From: Rugosimonospora sp036494675
GTDB lineage: Bacteria; Actinomycetota; Actinomycetes; Mycobacteriales; Micromonosporaceae
Direction: 5' to 3'
Length of the DNA stretch: 64,000 bases
NCBI GenBank assembly: GCA_036494675.1
Contig: DASXOA010000059.1
Location: 1 to 64,000 of the forward strand
Made by a program: the position numbers and the translations under genes. A model generated the notes under the pieces. The model made no database searches and had not been told where the DNA came from. It worked only from the letters and a program-made list of their open reading frames with translations. Positions within the stretch are counted from its first letter, which is position 1, and the number at the start of each line of letters is the position of its first letter. This document shows positions 49,542 through 57,425 of this stretch, in pieces.

Positions 49542-50264
49542 GTGACGGACGTGACGAGCCGCCAGACCAGAGTGCTCGTCGTCGACGACGAGCCCAACAT
49601 ATCCGCGCTACTCTCCGCCACGCTTCGACTGATCGACTTCGACGTGCGTTCCGCGGGCGGCGGAAACGAGGCGCTGCTGGCGGCCGCCGAATTCCAGCCC
49701 GACCTCGTCGTACTGGACGTGATGCTGCCCGATTTGGACGGGTTCCAGGTTGCCCAGCGGCTCCGCGCGGCCGGCCGGCCGGTGCCGGTGCTGTTCCTGA
49801 CCGCCCGCGATTCGGTGGAGGACCGGATCTCCGGGCTGACCGTCGGCGGCGACGACTACGTGACCAAACCGTTCAGCCTGGAAGAGGTCGTGCTGCGCAT
49901 CCGGGCCATCCTGCGCCGCACCCACGCCGAGCCCACCCCGTCGCCCGACGACGGCGTGCTGCGCTACGCCGACCTGGAAATGGACGAGGACGCCCACGAG
50001 GTACGCCGGGGCGGCAAGCTCATCGACCTGTCCCCCACCGAGTTCAAGCTGCTGCGGTACCTGCTGACCAACGCCGGCCGGGTGGTCAGCAAGGCGCAGA
50101 TCCTGGACCGGGTGTGGAGCTACGACTTCGGCGGTGAGGGGCGCATCGTCGAGTCCTACGTGTACTACCTGCGCCGCAAGATCGATAAGGCGGCGCCGCC
50201 GCTGATCCACACCGTGCGTGGAGTCGGGTACGCGCTGCGGATGCCCCGGGGCGCCGAGGAGTGA
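49542..50264 (+). CDS. OmpR-family response regulator
   Basis: The protein is 240 residues from the GTG at 49542; several GTG codons are in frame nearby. The receiver domain has VDDEPNIS, the phospho-acceptor in LVVLDVMLPDLDGF and the conserved Lys in DDYVTKPFSLEE. The winged-helix effector is seen in LSPTEFKLLRYLLTNAGRVVSKAQILDRVW and YVYYLRRKID, with HTVRGVGYALR at the end. It is the partner of the histidine kinase encoded immediately downstream (GTGA overlap). Such pairs often control envelope stress; target genes are unknown. Confidence 0.94.
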   Translation: MTDVTSRQTRVLVVDDEPNISALLSATLRLIDFDVRSAGGGNEALLAAAEFQPDLVVLDVMLPDLDGFQVAQRLRAAGRPVPVLFLTARDSVEDRISGLTVGGDDYVTKPFSLEEVVLRIRAILRRTHAEPTPSPDDGVLRYADLEMDEDAHEVRRGGKLIDLSPTEFKLLRYLLTNAGRVVSKAQILDRVWSYDFGGEGRIVESYVYYLRRKIDKAAPPLIHTVRGVGYALRMPRGAEE

Positions 50265-52081
50265 GTCCCCGCCGCGGCCTGCGGCGCTGGCGACCTCGAC
50301 GGTGGCGGCGCTGGAGTCTGCGGTCCCGGATGGTGGCCGCGATCGCGACGCTGGCCGGCGTCGCCCTGATCCTGGCGAACCTGGCCGGTCTGCTCCTGCT
50401 GCATTCGTACCTGCTGGGCCGCATCGACCAGCAACTGCACTCCACGGTGCAGGCCTACCAGCACACGCCCGCCACGACAGAGCCGGACCTGCCCGTGGCG
50501 CGCCCGCGCTTCATGGAGAACCTGTTCCCCGAGCTGCGGGTCTACGTGTTCGCGTCGGACGGCTCGCTGATGCGCAGCAGCGCCGACAGCGCGGGCGGCT
50601 CGGCGCCGAATCTGGGCACCTTCGACTCGCTGGTCGATCACGCCGACGGCGGCACGTACACGGTGCCGGACGGCGGTGGCGGCGACGCGTGGCGGGTGGA
50701 GACGGCGCACCGCCCGGGCGGCGAGGTGATCGCGGTCGCGGTGTCCCTGCGCCAGGTCGACGCGACCGCCGACCGGCTCAGCGCGATCGACTCCGCGGTC
50801 ACCCTGCTGATGCTCCTGCTGCTCGGGCTGGCCGCCGCCTCGGTGGTCCGACTGGGCCTCGCGCCGCTGACCCACATGGAGGACACCGCGGAGGCGATCG
50901 CCCGGGGCGAGGTGTCCCGGCGGATCGAGGGCAGCGATCCGCACACCGAGGTCGGGCGGCTGGGCATCGCGCTGAACGCCATGCTCGGCCAGATCGAGTC
51001 TGCGCTCGCCGCCCGTACCGCGTCCGAGCGCCGACTGCGCCAGTTCCTCGCGGACGCGTCGCACGAGTTGCGTACCCCGCTCACCTCGATCCAGGGCTTC
51101 GCCGAGCTGTACCGGCGTGGCGGCACCCCGCCCGGCCCGGCGCTGGACGAGGCGATGGGCCGGATCGAGGGCGAGGCCGCCCGGATGGCGCTGCTCGTCG
51201 CCGACCTCATGTTGCTGGCCCGGCTGGACCAGGAACGGCCGCTGGATCGTGCGCCCGTCGACCTGCTGGCGATCGCGATGGACGCGGTACGGGACGCTCA
51301 CGCGCGGGTACCGGACCGGTTCGTCCGGCTGGACCCGTCCCCCGAGCCGCCCATGGTCTACGGCGACGAATCCCGGCTGCGTCAGGTCGCCACCAACCTG
51401 ATCGCCAACGCGCTCCAGCACACCCCGGCCGAAGCCTCGATCACGGTACGGGTCGCCACCGTGCGCCCGTCCGACGGCGAACCGACCGCCGCGGTGGGCG
51501 ACGAGCCGGCGCCGGACACGCGGCTGGCGGTGCTGGAGGTCGTGGACACCGGCCCAGGGTTGACCCGCGAGGAGGCGGCGCGCGTCTTCGAGCGGCTCTA
51601 CCGGGCGGACCCGAGCCGGTCGCGCACCGCGAGCCCGCAGGCCGGGGCGGCCGGCTCGTCCGGACCGGACGACTCCGCCGGACCCGGCGACTCCGCCGGA
51701 CCCGGCGACTCCGCCGGATCGGGCGGCCTCGCCGCATCGGGCGGCCTCTCCGGACTGGGCGGGTCCGCCGCATCGGGCGGCCTCTCCGGATCGGGCAGCC
51801 TCTCCGCATCGGGCGGCCTCTCCGGACTGGGCGGCCTCTCGGGACTGGGCGGGTCCGCCGGATCGGGCGGGGCCGGGCTGGGGCTGGCCATCGTGGCCGC
51901 GATCGTCACCGCGCACGGCGGCCGGGCCGAACTGCGTACCGCACCCGGTGCCGGGGCCGCGTTCCGGGCGCTGCTCCCGCTGCACACCGAACCGCCGCCG
52001 GATGACGACGCCGTGGAGCGCCGACTCCGCGACGCCGCCGCGGAACTCCGAGCCGAACTGGCCGGAACCCACCTTTCCTGA
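50261..52081 (+). CDS. Sensor histidine kinase with repeat insertion in the ATP lid
   Basis: The protein is 606 residues from the GTG at 50261. It has two membrane helices (about 25-50 and 182-203) flanking an extracytoplasmic sensor domain, a HAMP linker, the H-box ADASHELRTPLTSIQGF (His at about 270), the N-box NLIANALQHTP (about 380), G1 VVDTGPGLTREEAARVFERLY (about 428) and G2 GLGLAIVAAIV (about 540). Between the F-box and G2 lies an insertion of about 80 residues made of Gly, Ser, Ala and Leu repeats (454-535). This is exactly the ATP lid, which is normally 15-25 residues. The kinase may still fold if the loop is extruded. It is cotranscribed with the OmpR-type regulator. Confidence 0.93.
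   Translation: MSPRRGLRRWRPRRWRRWSLRSRMVAAIATLAGVALILANLAGLLLLHSYLLGRIDQQLHSTVQAYQHTPATTEPDLPVARPRFMENLFPELRVYVFASDGSLMRSSADSAGGSAPNLGTFDSLVDHADGGTYTVPDGGGGDAWRVETAHRPGGEVIAVAVSLRQVDATADRLSAIDSAVTLLMLLLLGLAAASVVRLGLAPLTHMEDTAEAIARGEVSRRIEGSDPHTEVGRLGIALNAMLGQIESALAARTASERRLRQFLADASHELRTPLTSIQGFAELYRRGGTPPGPALDEAMGRIEGEAARMALLVADLMLLARLDQERPLDRAPVDLLAIAMDAVRDAHARVPDRFVRLDPSPEPPMVYGDESRLRQVATNLIANALQHTPAEASITVRVATVRPSDGEPTAAVGDEPAPDTRLAVLEVVDTGPGLTREEAARVFERLYRADPSRSRTASPQAGAAGSSGPDDSAGPGDSAGPGDSAGSGGLAASGGLSGLGGSAASGGLSGSGSLSASGGLSGLGGLSGLGGSAGSGGAGLGLAIVAAIVTAHGGRAELRTAPGAGAAFRALLPLHTEPPPDDDAVERRLRDAAAELRAELAGTHLS
51655..51872. repeat. 15-bp tandem repeats encoding the Gly/Ser lid insertion
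   Basis: Repeats of the type GGCGACTCCGCCGGA and GGCGGCCTCTCCGGA (15 bp, with G/C changes) occur in tandem, about fourteen units, and encode Gly-Asp-Ser-Ala-Gly and Gly-Gly-Leu-Ser-Gly pentads inside the histidine kinase. The regular length multiple of three keeps the frame. Identical blocks point to recent slippage expansion. Confidence 0.85.
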
Positions 52082-52152
52082 CGCGACCCTTTCCTGAGGC
52101 GACCTTCCAGAGGCTACCGTCGGCCCAGCACCGGATCGGGCACACTGGTGGC

Positions 52153-52908
52153 ATGACCGAGGCGAAGGCGCGGGGACGGGTGCGGGTCGAGACCGGCCAG
52201 AAGCGGGTCCGGGCCTACCTCAACGGGGAACTCGTCGCGGATACCCGCCATCCGCTGCTGGTGTGGGAGGTTCCCTACTACCCCACCTACTACATCCCCT
52301 CCGGCGACGTCCTCGCCGAGTTGCACGGCACCGGCGCCACCGAGCACTCGCCGAGCCGGGGCCAGGCCGACGTCCTGAACGTGGTGACCGGGCGCGGCAC
52401 GGCGGCCGGGGCGGCCCGGTGGTACCGCGACTCGCCGATCGAGGAGTTGCGTACGGCGGTACGGCTGGACTGGGCTGCCATGCACGAGTGGCTGGAGGAG
52501 GACGAACCGGTCTACACCCACCCCCGCGACCCCTACACGAGGGTCGACATCCTGGCCAGCACCCGGCACGTGCGGGTGCAGTTGGACGGGGTGACGCTGG
52601 CCGAGTCGCACAGCCCCCGGATCCTGTTCGAGACCGGGCTGCCGCCCCGCTACTACCTGCCGATCAGCGACACCCGCACCGACCTCCTGCGCCCGTCGGA
52701 CACGCAGAGCCACTGCCCGTACAAGGGGACCGCGGCGTACTGGACGATCGAGATCGAGGGACGCCGGTACGAGGATCTGGTCTGGATCTACCGGACCCCG
52801 CTGCCGGAGAGCCAGAAGATCGCGGGGTTGGCCTGCTTCTACAACGAGAAGGTGGACATCGACCTGGACGGGGAACGCCAGGACCGGCCCCGCACGATCT
52901 TCAGCTGA
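52153..52908 (+). CDS. DUF427 protein with two repeats
   Basis: The protein is 251 residues. The DUF427 pattern occurs twice: KRVRAYLNGELVADTRHPLLVWEVPYYPTYYIP (residues 17-50) and RHVRVQLDGVTLAESHSPRILFETGLPPRYYLP (about 138-170), each followed by a conserved HxxCPYKG-type end (second copy SHCPYKGTAAYW). The domain is small and beta-rich and often fused or repeated; its biochemistry is unknown. It is monocistronic with a hairpin following the stop. Confidence 0.9.
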   Translation: MTEAKARGRVRVETGQKRVRAYLNGELVADTRHPLLVWEVPYYPTYYIPSGDVLAELHGTGATEHSPSRGQADVLNVVTGRGTAAGAARWYRDSPIEELRTAVRLDWAAMHEWLEEDEPVYTHPRDPYTRVDILASTRHVRVQLDGVTLAESHSPRILFETGLPPRYYLPISDTRTDLLRPSDTQSHCPYKGTAAYWTIEIEGRRYEDLVWIYRTPLPESQKIAGLACFYNEKVDIDLDGERQDRPRTIFS

Positions 52909-52910
52909 GC

Positions 52911-52934
52911 CGGCCCGACCTTCTGCCCGGGCCG
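52911..52934. terminator. Stem-loop between convergent genes
   Basis: Arms CGGCCCG (52911-52917) and CGGGCCG (52928-52934) with a 10-nt loop start 3 bp after the DUF427 stop and 24 bp from the convergent dehydrogenase stop. It probably terminates both. Confidence 0.6.
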
Positions 52935-52957
52935 TCTCGGAACTCCAGTGTGGACAG

Positions 52958-54046
52958 TCAGTCGAGCACCACCACGCTGCGCAGGACCTCGCCCCGGCCC
53001 ATCCGGCCGAAGGCCGCCTCCACGTCGTCGAGCCCGATCGTCTCGCTGACGAAACGGTCCAGCGGGAGCCGGCCCTGGCGGAACAGCGCGATCAGGGTCG
53101 GGAAGTCGCGGGTGGGCAGGCAGTCGCCGTACCACGATGACTTGAGCGCGCCGCCGCGGCCGAACACGTCGAGCATCGGCAGTTCCAGTTTCATCTCCGG
53201 CCGCGGCACGCCGACGAGCACGACCGTCCCGGCCAGGTCCCGGGCGTAGAACGCGCTCGTGAACACCTCCGGCAGGCCGACCGCGTCGATCGCCACGTCC
53301 ACGCCGTTGCCACCGGTCAGGGCACGGATCGCCTCGACCGGTTCGGTCTCCCGGGAGTTGACGACGTGGGTCGCGCCGAAGTCCCGCGCCCAGGCCAGTT
53401 TCCTGTCGTCCACGTCGACGGCGATGACGGTGGTGGCGCCGGCCAGGCTCGCGCCCGCGATCGCCGCGTCGCCGACCCCACCGCAGCCGAACACCGCCAC
53501 GCTGTCCCCGCGCCCGACCCCGCCGGTGTTGATCGCCGCGCCCAGGCCGGCCATCACGCCGCAGCCGAGCAGGCCGGCGACCGTGGCCGGAGCCCCGGCG
53601 TCGACCACCGTGCACTGGCCGGCGGCCACGAGCGTCTTGGACGCGAACGCGCCGATGCCCAGGGCGGGCGACAGGGGTGTGCCGTCGGTCAGCGTCATCT
53701 TCTGCGTCGCGTTGTGGGTGGCGAAGCAGTACCAGGGCCGGCCGCGCCGGCACGCGCGGCACTGGCCGCAGACCGCGCGCCAGTTGAGCACCACGAAGTC
53801 CCCGGGCGCCACGTCGGTGACCCCGTCGCCGACCGCCTCGACGATGCCGGCCGCCTCGTGACCGAGCAGGTACGGGTAGTCGTCGCCGATCCCGCCCTCG
53901 CGGTAGTGCAGGTCGGTGTGGCAGACACCGCACGCCTGGACCTTCACGAGCGCCTCACCTGGGCCCGGGTCGGGTACGGCGATGGTCTGGACCGTGACCG
54001 GGGCGTCCTTGGCCGCGGCGACCACCGCACGAACCTCAGATGGCAT
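52958..54046 (-). CDS. S-(hydroxymethyl)mycothiol dehydrogenase (mycothiol-dependent formaldehyde dehydrogenase)
   Basis: The protein is 362 residues from the ATG at 54046, which follows AGGGAG. It is a zinc-dependent medium-chain alcohol dehydrogenase: GVCHTDLHYREG and LGHEAAGIVE (catalytic zinc), CGQCRACRRGRPWYC (structural zinc), and GCGGVGDAAIAGA (NAD binding). The YCFATHNATQKMTL and DVFGRGGALKSSWYGDCLPTRDFP segments are typical of the mycothiol-specific branch. It oxidises the mycothiol-formaldehyde adduct in formaldehyde detoxification, and mycothiol is confined to actinobacteria. It is divergent from a protein kinase gene. Confidence 0.92.
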   Translation of the reverse strand: MPSEVRAVVAAAKDAPVTVQTIAVPDPGPGEALVKVQACGVCHTDLHYREGGIGDDYPYLLGHEAAGIVEAVGDGVTDVAPGDFVVLNWRAVCGQCRACRRGRPWYCFATHNATQKMTLTDGTPLSPALGIGAFASKTLVAAGQCTVVDAGAPATVAGLLGCGVMAGLGAAINTGGVGRGDSVAVFGCGGVGDAAIAGASLAGATTVIAVDVDDRKLAWARDFGATHVVNSRETEPVEAIRALTGGNGVDVAIDAVGLPEVFTSAFYARDLAGTVVLVGVPRPEMKLELPMLDVFGRGGALKSSWYGDCLPTRDFPTLIALFRQGRLPLDRFVSETIGLDDVEAAFGRMGRGEVLRSVVVLD

Positions 54047-54263
54047 GCCGGGCTCCCTTCGGGGCGGAAAAGCGTACCCCCGTCCTACCAGAGCCGGCCG
54101 CCGCGCGACAACGCCGACGCGAGCCGAAGTGGACCGAAGTTCCGGCGACTCTCTACTGTGGACGGACAGACCGCTGCCCACCCGGAATTTGCGCGAACGC
54201 CGGATCCGAGTCTTGCGACGCGATATCGCAGTGCGGAATAGTGGCGCGGTGTCATGGTTGCGG

Positions 54264-55430
54264 ATGGGTACCGCCATCGTCGGCCGGTACGTCCTGCTTG
54301 GCCCGATCGGCTACGGCGGCGTCTCCGTGGTCTACCAAGCCATCGACACATTTCGGGGCGAACGGAGCGCGATCAAGCTGCTCGCGCCGGCGTTCGCCGG
54401 CGATCCCCGCGCCCGGATGAAGGTGCACCAGGAGGCCGTGATCACGGAGCGGCTGAGTCACCCGAGCGTCCCGAAGGTGTACGGGTTCGGTGACGCGCCG
54501 CTGCCCGACGGCAGATGCGTGCCCTATGTCGCGATGGAGTTGCTGATCGGCGCGGTTCTGGCCGGCCGGCTCGCGGGCGGGGCGATGCCCTGGCGGGAGT
54601 CGGTCCGGGTGGCCGCCACCATCGCCGACGTGCTGGCCATCGCGCACCGCCGCGGCGTGGTGCACCGCGACCTGACCCCGGCGAACATCATGATGACCAC
54701 CGCCGGGGTGAAGATCATCGACTTCGGCGAGGCCACCACGGTCGAGCCGCGCTCCGCCATGGCCCGCGCCGCCGGGCCGCTGCCCGCCCGGCCGGCCAGC
54801 ATCGCCACGTTGCCCGCCGACGACGTGTACGCGCTGGGCGTCGTGCTCTACCAGATGCTCACCGGCCGCTCGCCGTACCCGCGCAGCGGGCCGGCGGGCA
54901 CCCTGGCCGCCGCGCGGCTGCGCCACATCGCCCCGACCCCGGTGCTGCTGGTGCCGCAGCTACCCCGGGCGCTGGCCGAGATCTGCCGGGACTGCATGGC
55001 CAAGCGGCCCGAGGGGCGCCCGGACAGCGCGAGCGTCGCGATCGCGCTGTGGGCCTTGCTGGGGCCCGACGCGGTACTGGTACCGGCCGGGTCGCCGGTG
55101 GCGCCGGAGCCGTTCACCCGCTGGCGGCAACCGACTCCGCAGCGGTCTCGCTCGCAGCCGGTCTCAGCGGATCAGCCCCTGCCGGCCCAGACTCCTCCGG
55201 CCCAGACCCTGTCGGCCCGGCTCCTGCCTGATCAGTCCCTGCTGGCTCAGTCCCTGCTGGCGCCCGATCTGCTGGCGCCCGATCAACCGGCGCCCGATCA
55301 GCCGGTGCCCGATCAGCCGGTGCCCGATCAGTCCCAGCGGCGGGCGCTCCGGCAGGCTCCGCGGCACGCCGCCGCGCCCGGGATCGACGCGGTCGCCCGA
55401 TCAACGCTTTACTCCATGGAGTGCGGCTGA
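54264..55430 (+). CDS. Soluble Ser/Thr protein kinase-like protein with altered catalytic and activation segments
   Basis: The protein is 388 residues from ATG at 54264; GTG at 54249 is an alternative. The glycine loop is good (IGYGGVSVVYQA), with SAIK and DFGEA (about 153). The catalytic loop reads HRDLTPANIM, with Thr where Lys is usual, and there is no recognisable APE motif in the activation segment (PARPASIATLPADDVYALG). There is no membrane helix; after residue 280 the tail is a Pro/Gln/Asp-rich repeat (PDQPVPDQPVPDQ). It could be a weak kinase or a pseudokinase. The last 317 bp overlap the acyltransferase gene on the other strand. Confidence 0.82.
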   Translation: MGTAIVGRYVLLGPIGYGGVSVVYQAIDTFRGERSAIKLLAPAFAGDPRARMKVHQEAVITERLSHPSVPKVYGFGDAPLPDGRCVPYVAMELLIGAVLAGRLAGGAMPWRESVRVAATIADVLAIAHRRGVVHRDLTPANIMMTTAGVKIIDFGEATTVEPRSAMARAAGPLPARPASIATLPADDVYALGVVLYQMLTGRSPYPRSGPAGTLAAARLRHIAPTPVLLVPQLPRALAEICRDCMAKRPEGRPDSASVAIALWALLGPDAVLVPAGSPVAPEPFTRWRQPTPQRSRSQPVSADQPLPAQTPPAQTLSARLLPDQSLLAQSLLAPDLLAPDQPAPDQPVPDQPVPDQSQRRALRQAPRHAAAPGIDAVARSTLYSMECG

Positions 55431-56556
55431 ACAGCGCCGCCGCCCCCACCGCCAGGAAGAAGTCCAGCAGGAAGATGGCGGTGGTGACGCTCACGGCGTG
55501 CCGCGCCACCGCCGGCGGCAGCCGCTTCTGCAGGTAGAGCAGGCCGGTGAGGATCGCCGGGTGGCTCAGGTAGATGCCGAAGGACAGGTAGGTCCCGGAC
55601 AGCACGAACCGCCCCGCCCAGCGCTGCCTGGCCAGCCACACCGAGAACTGGTAGAAGGCTCCGATCGCGGCGAGGCTCAGCGGCACCGTGATGGGCTGGA
55701 GCGAGCGCCCGGCGAACTCGGGCAACTCGCCGGTTCGCACCTCGACGAGGAAGATACCGGTCGCCGCCAGGCACACTCCGGCCAGCGCGGAGCCGACCAT
55801 GAGCTGGTGGCGCATCGCCCAGCCGTGGAACCGGTCCAGGTGCACCGCGGCGACCCCGCCGAGGATCACCCAGAACTGGTACGCGGTCAGGCTGGACTCC
55901 CCGGCGAACGCCCGCCACCAGCCGTCGGGCTGGTACACGTAGTGGAACAGCGCCATGGTGGCGAGCTCCACCAGGCCGGACACGATCAACAGCTGGGCGT
56001 GGTGGCCCCGGGTGGCGTACAGCAGCTTGAGGAAGAACGGGAAAATCAGCGCAAACTCGACGCTGACCAGCAGGAAGTACATGTGGTAGCCGTCGGTGCC
56101 CTGGAGCAGCCCGACGAACCAGGTCCACGGCAGCTGCTTGAACGCGCCCCAGGAATAGGCGGTGATCAGCCCGAGCACCGCGTAGAACGTGCTCCACACC
56201 AGGTACGGCACGCCCAGCACGCTGACCCGCCGGCGCAGCGAGCCGGGTGCGTTGACCACCCTGCCGTCGGCCCGTACGTCGGACCAGTGCACGTGCACCA
56301 GCACCAGCGCGCTGATGAAGAAGAACGCCTGCCGGGTGTAGTGCAGCACGTTGACCACCGCGTTGGCCGGCCCGCTCTCCAGCGGGTTGGCGTTGGACAC
56401 CACGTGGGTGGCCACCACCGAGGCGCAGATCAGCAGTCGCATCACGTCGACCTGCGGCAGCCTGGCCGGTCGCGGTCGAGCGGAGTCCCGGGCCGGCATC
56501 GCATCCCGGTCCGTGAGGGGGAGGACGGCATCGGCCGAACGGCTCTGCACTCGCAT
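55114..56556 (-). CDS. Acyltransferase 3 family membrane protein
   Basis: The protein is 480 residues from the ATG at 56556 (a longer reading to 56604 lacks an RBS). About ten hydrophobic segments start with PQVDVMRLLICASVVATHV, which holds the family R/H region, and continue with FFFISALVLVHVHW, FLLVSVEFALIFPFFLKLL and YLSFGIYLSHPAIL. Such enzymes O-acylate extracytoplasmic sugars or membrane glycans. The C-terminal 95 residues after the last helix are a basic and then Ala/Pro/Asp repeat (APADR pentads) with no counterpart in usual family members. They are encoded opposite the kinase tail. Family call is secure; acceptor unknown. Confidence 0.86.
   Translation of the reverse strand: MRVQSRSADAVLPLTDRDAMPARDSARPRPARLPQVDVMRLLICASVVATHVVSNANPLESGPANAVVNVLHYTRQAFFFISALVLVHVHWSDVRADGRVVNAPGSLRRRVSVLGVPYLVWSTFYAVLGLITAYSWGAFKQLPWTWFVGLLQGTDGYHMYFLLVSVEFALIFPFFLKLLYATRGHHAQLLIVSGLVELATMALFHYVYQPDGWWRAFAGESSLTAYQFWVILGGVAAVHLDRFHGWAMRHQLMVGSALAGVCLAATGIFLVEVRTGELPEFAGRSLQPITVPLSLAAIGAFYQFSVWLARQRWAGRFVLSGTYLSFGIYLSHPAILTGLLYLQKRLPPAVARHAVSVTTAIFLLDFFLAVGAAALFSRTPWSKALIGRPRRSRARRRAAEPAGAPAAGTDRAPADRAPADRAPVDRAPADRAPAGTEPAGTDQAGAGPTGSGPEESGPAGADPLRPAASETAAESVAASG
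55180..55345. repeat. Repeats read in both strands at the kinase/acyltransferase overlap
   Basis: Imperfect 15-18 bp units (TGCCCGATCAGCCGG and variants) encode PDQPV pentads on the plus strand and RAPADR-type pentads on the minus strand. Both frames stay open throughout, as expected when repeat units are multiples of three without stops. It makes up most of the 317-bp convergent coding overlap. Confidence 0.75.
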
Positions 56557-56705
56557 CAGGTTTAGCTTGCCGTAATCCGCCCGTACCGCAAGTCGGTACC
56601 GCATAAGAGTTGTGTGAGAAACAACGGGTCCGGGCGGGGTCCCGGCGCCGCCCAGGGTGCCTGGTCGCGGCGCGGGCGCGCGGAGGAATGGGGCATGCTG
56701 ACAGG

Positions 56706-57131
56706 GTGGCCGATCTGCTTCCGGTGACGGGTTCCCTCGCCATTCCCCGCGCCGAATTGAACTGGCGGTTCAGCCGCTCGAGCGGGCCCGGGGGCCAGTC
56801 GGTGAACACCGCCGACTCCCGGGTGGAGCTCCGCTTCGACCTCGCCGGTACCGGCGCCGTGCCGGAGCACCTCAAGGCGCGTGCCCTGCGACGGCTGGAA
56901 TCGCGGCTGGTCGACGGCGAGATCGTGGTGACCGCTTCGGAACACCGTTCGCAGCTGCAGAACCGGCGGGCGGCGGAGGCACGGCTGGTCGCGCTGCTGG
57001 CCGAGGCGGTGGCGGCGCCGGCCAAGCCCCGCCGGGCCACCCGGCCGTCCCGGTCTTCGGTCGAGGCCCGGATCGCCGCGAAGAAGCGCCGCGGCCAGAC
57101 CAAGCGGCTGCGCCGCGACACCGACGACTGA
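56706..57131 (+). CDS. ArfB-like ribosome-rescue peptidyl-tRNA hydrolase (GGQ domain)
   Basis: The protein is 141 residues from GTG at 56706; an ATG at 56688 is an alternative. It has the class I release-factor catalytic loop in RSSGPGGQSVNTADSRVELRFDL (GGQ near residue 26) and a basic C-terminal tail (SSVEARIAAKKRRGQTKRLRR) that should enter the mRNA channel. It lacks stop-codon-recognition domains. ArfB releases nascent chains from ribosomes stalled without an in-frame stop codon. It is short, monocistronic and clearly housekeeping. The family identity is confident, and the start choice moderate. Confidence 0.9.
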   Translation: MADLLPVTGSLAIPRAELNWRFSRSSGPGGQSVNTADSRVELRFDLAGTGAVPEHLKARALRRLESRLVDGEIVVTASEHRSQLQNRRAAEARLVALLAEAVAAPAKPRRATRPSRSSVEARIAAKKRRGQTKRLRRDTDD

Positions 57132-57172
57132 CCCTCCGCCGCTGGCGGCGGCGGCAAATACCGGCCAGCCTC

Positions 57173-57232
57173 CGGCGGCTGAGCGATACCGGGCCGCCTT
57201 CGGCGGCTGAGCGATACCGGTCCGCCTCGCGG
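57173..57232. repeat. Two direct repeats of about 29 bp after the arfB-like gene
   Basis: CGGCGGCTGAGCGATACCGG with a following GCCGCCT is repeated from about 57173 and 57202. Each unit contains GCGG and CCGC blocks that can pair, so hairpins may act as a terminator for the arfB-like transcript. The gap to the next small gene (137 bp) holds nothing else. Confidence 0.6.
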
Positions 57233-57268
57233 CTACCCGCCGGGGGTCTCATCTGTCAGAGTCGGTAC

Positions 57269-57403
57269 ATGCTCGCGCTGGTTGTCGCCGACGGTTCACA
57301 GAGCCTACCCGGAGTGAAGTTCACCGGCATCGTCATCGGGCTGCTGCTGATCTACGCGGCGATCCGGGCGATGTTCGGCAAGGGCGGCAAGGGCAAGCGC
57401 TGA
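57269..57403 (+). CDS. 44-residue single-pass membrane protein
   Basis: An ATG at 57269 opens a 45-codon frame ending at TGA 57403. The protein has a polar N-terminus (MLALVVADGSQSLPG), one hydrophobic helix (about residues 17-35, TGIVIGLLLIYAAIRAMF) and a basic tail (GKGGKGKR), an orientation expected to keep the tail in the cytosol. The RBS is weak (GTCGGTAC), so expression is not certain. Codon usage is GC-rich in third positions, like its neighbours. Similar tiny membrane proteins are common but uncharacterised. Confidence 0.6.
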   Translation: MLALVVADGSQSLPGVKFTGIVIGLLLIYAAIRAMFGKGGKGKR

Positions 57404-57425
57404 GCGTCCGATCCCTCGCCGGCGG

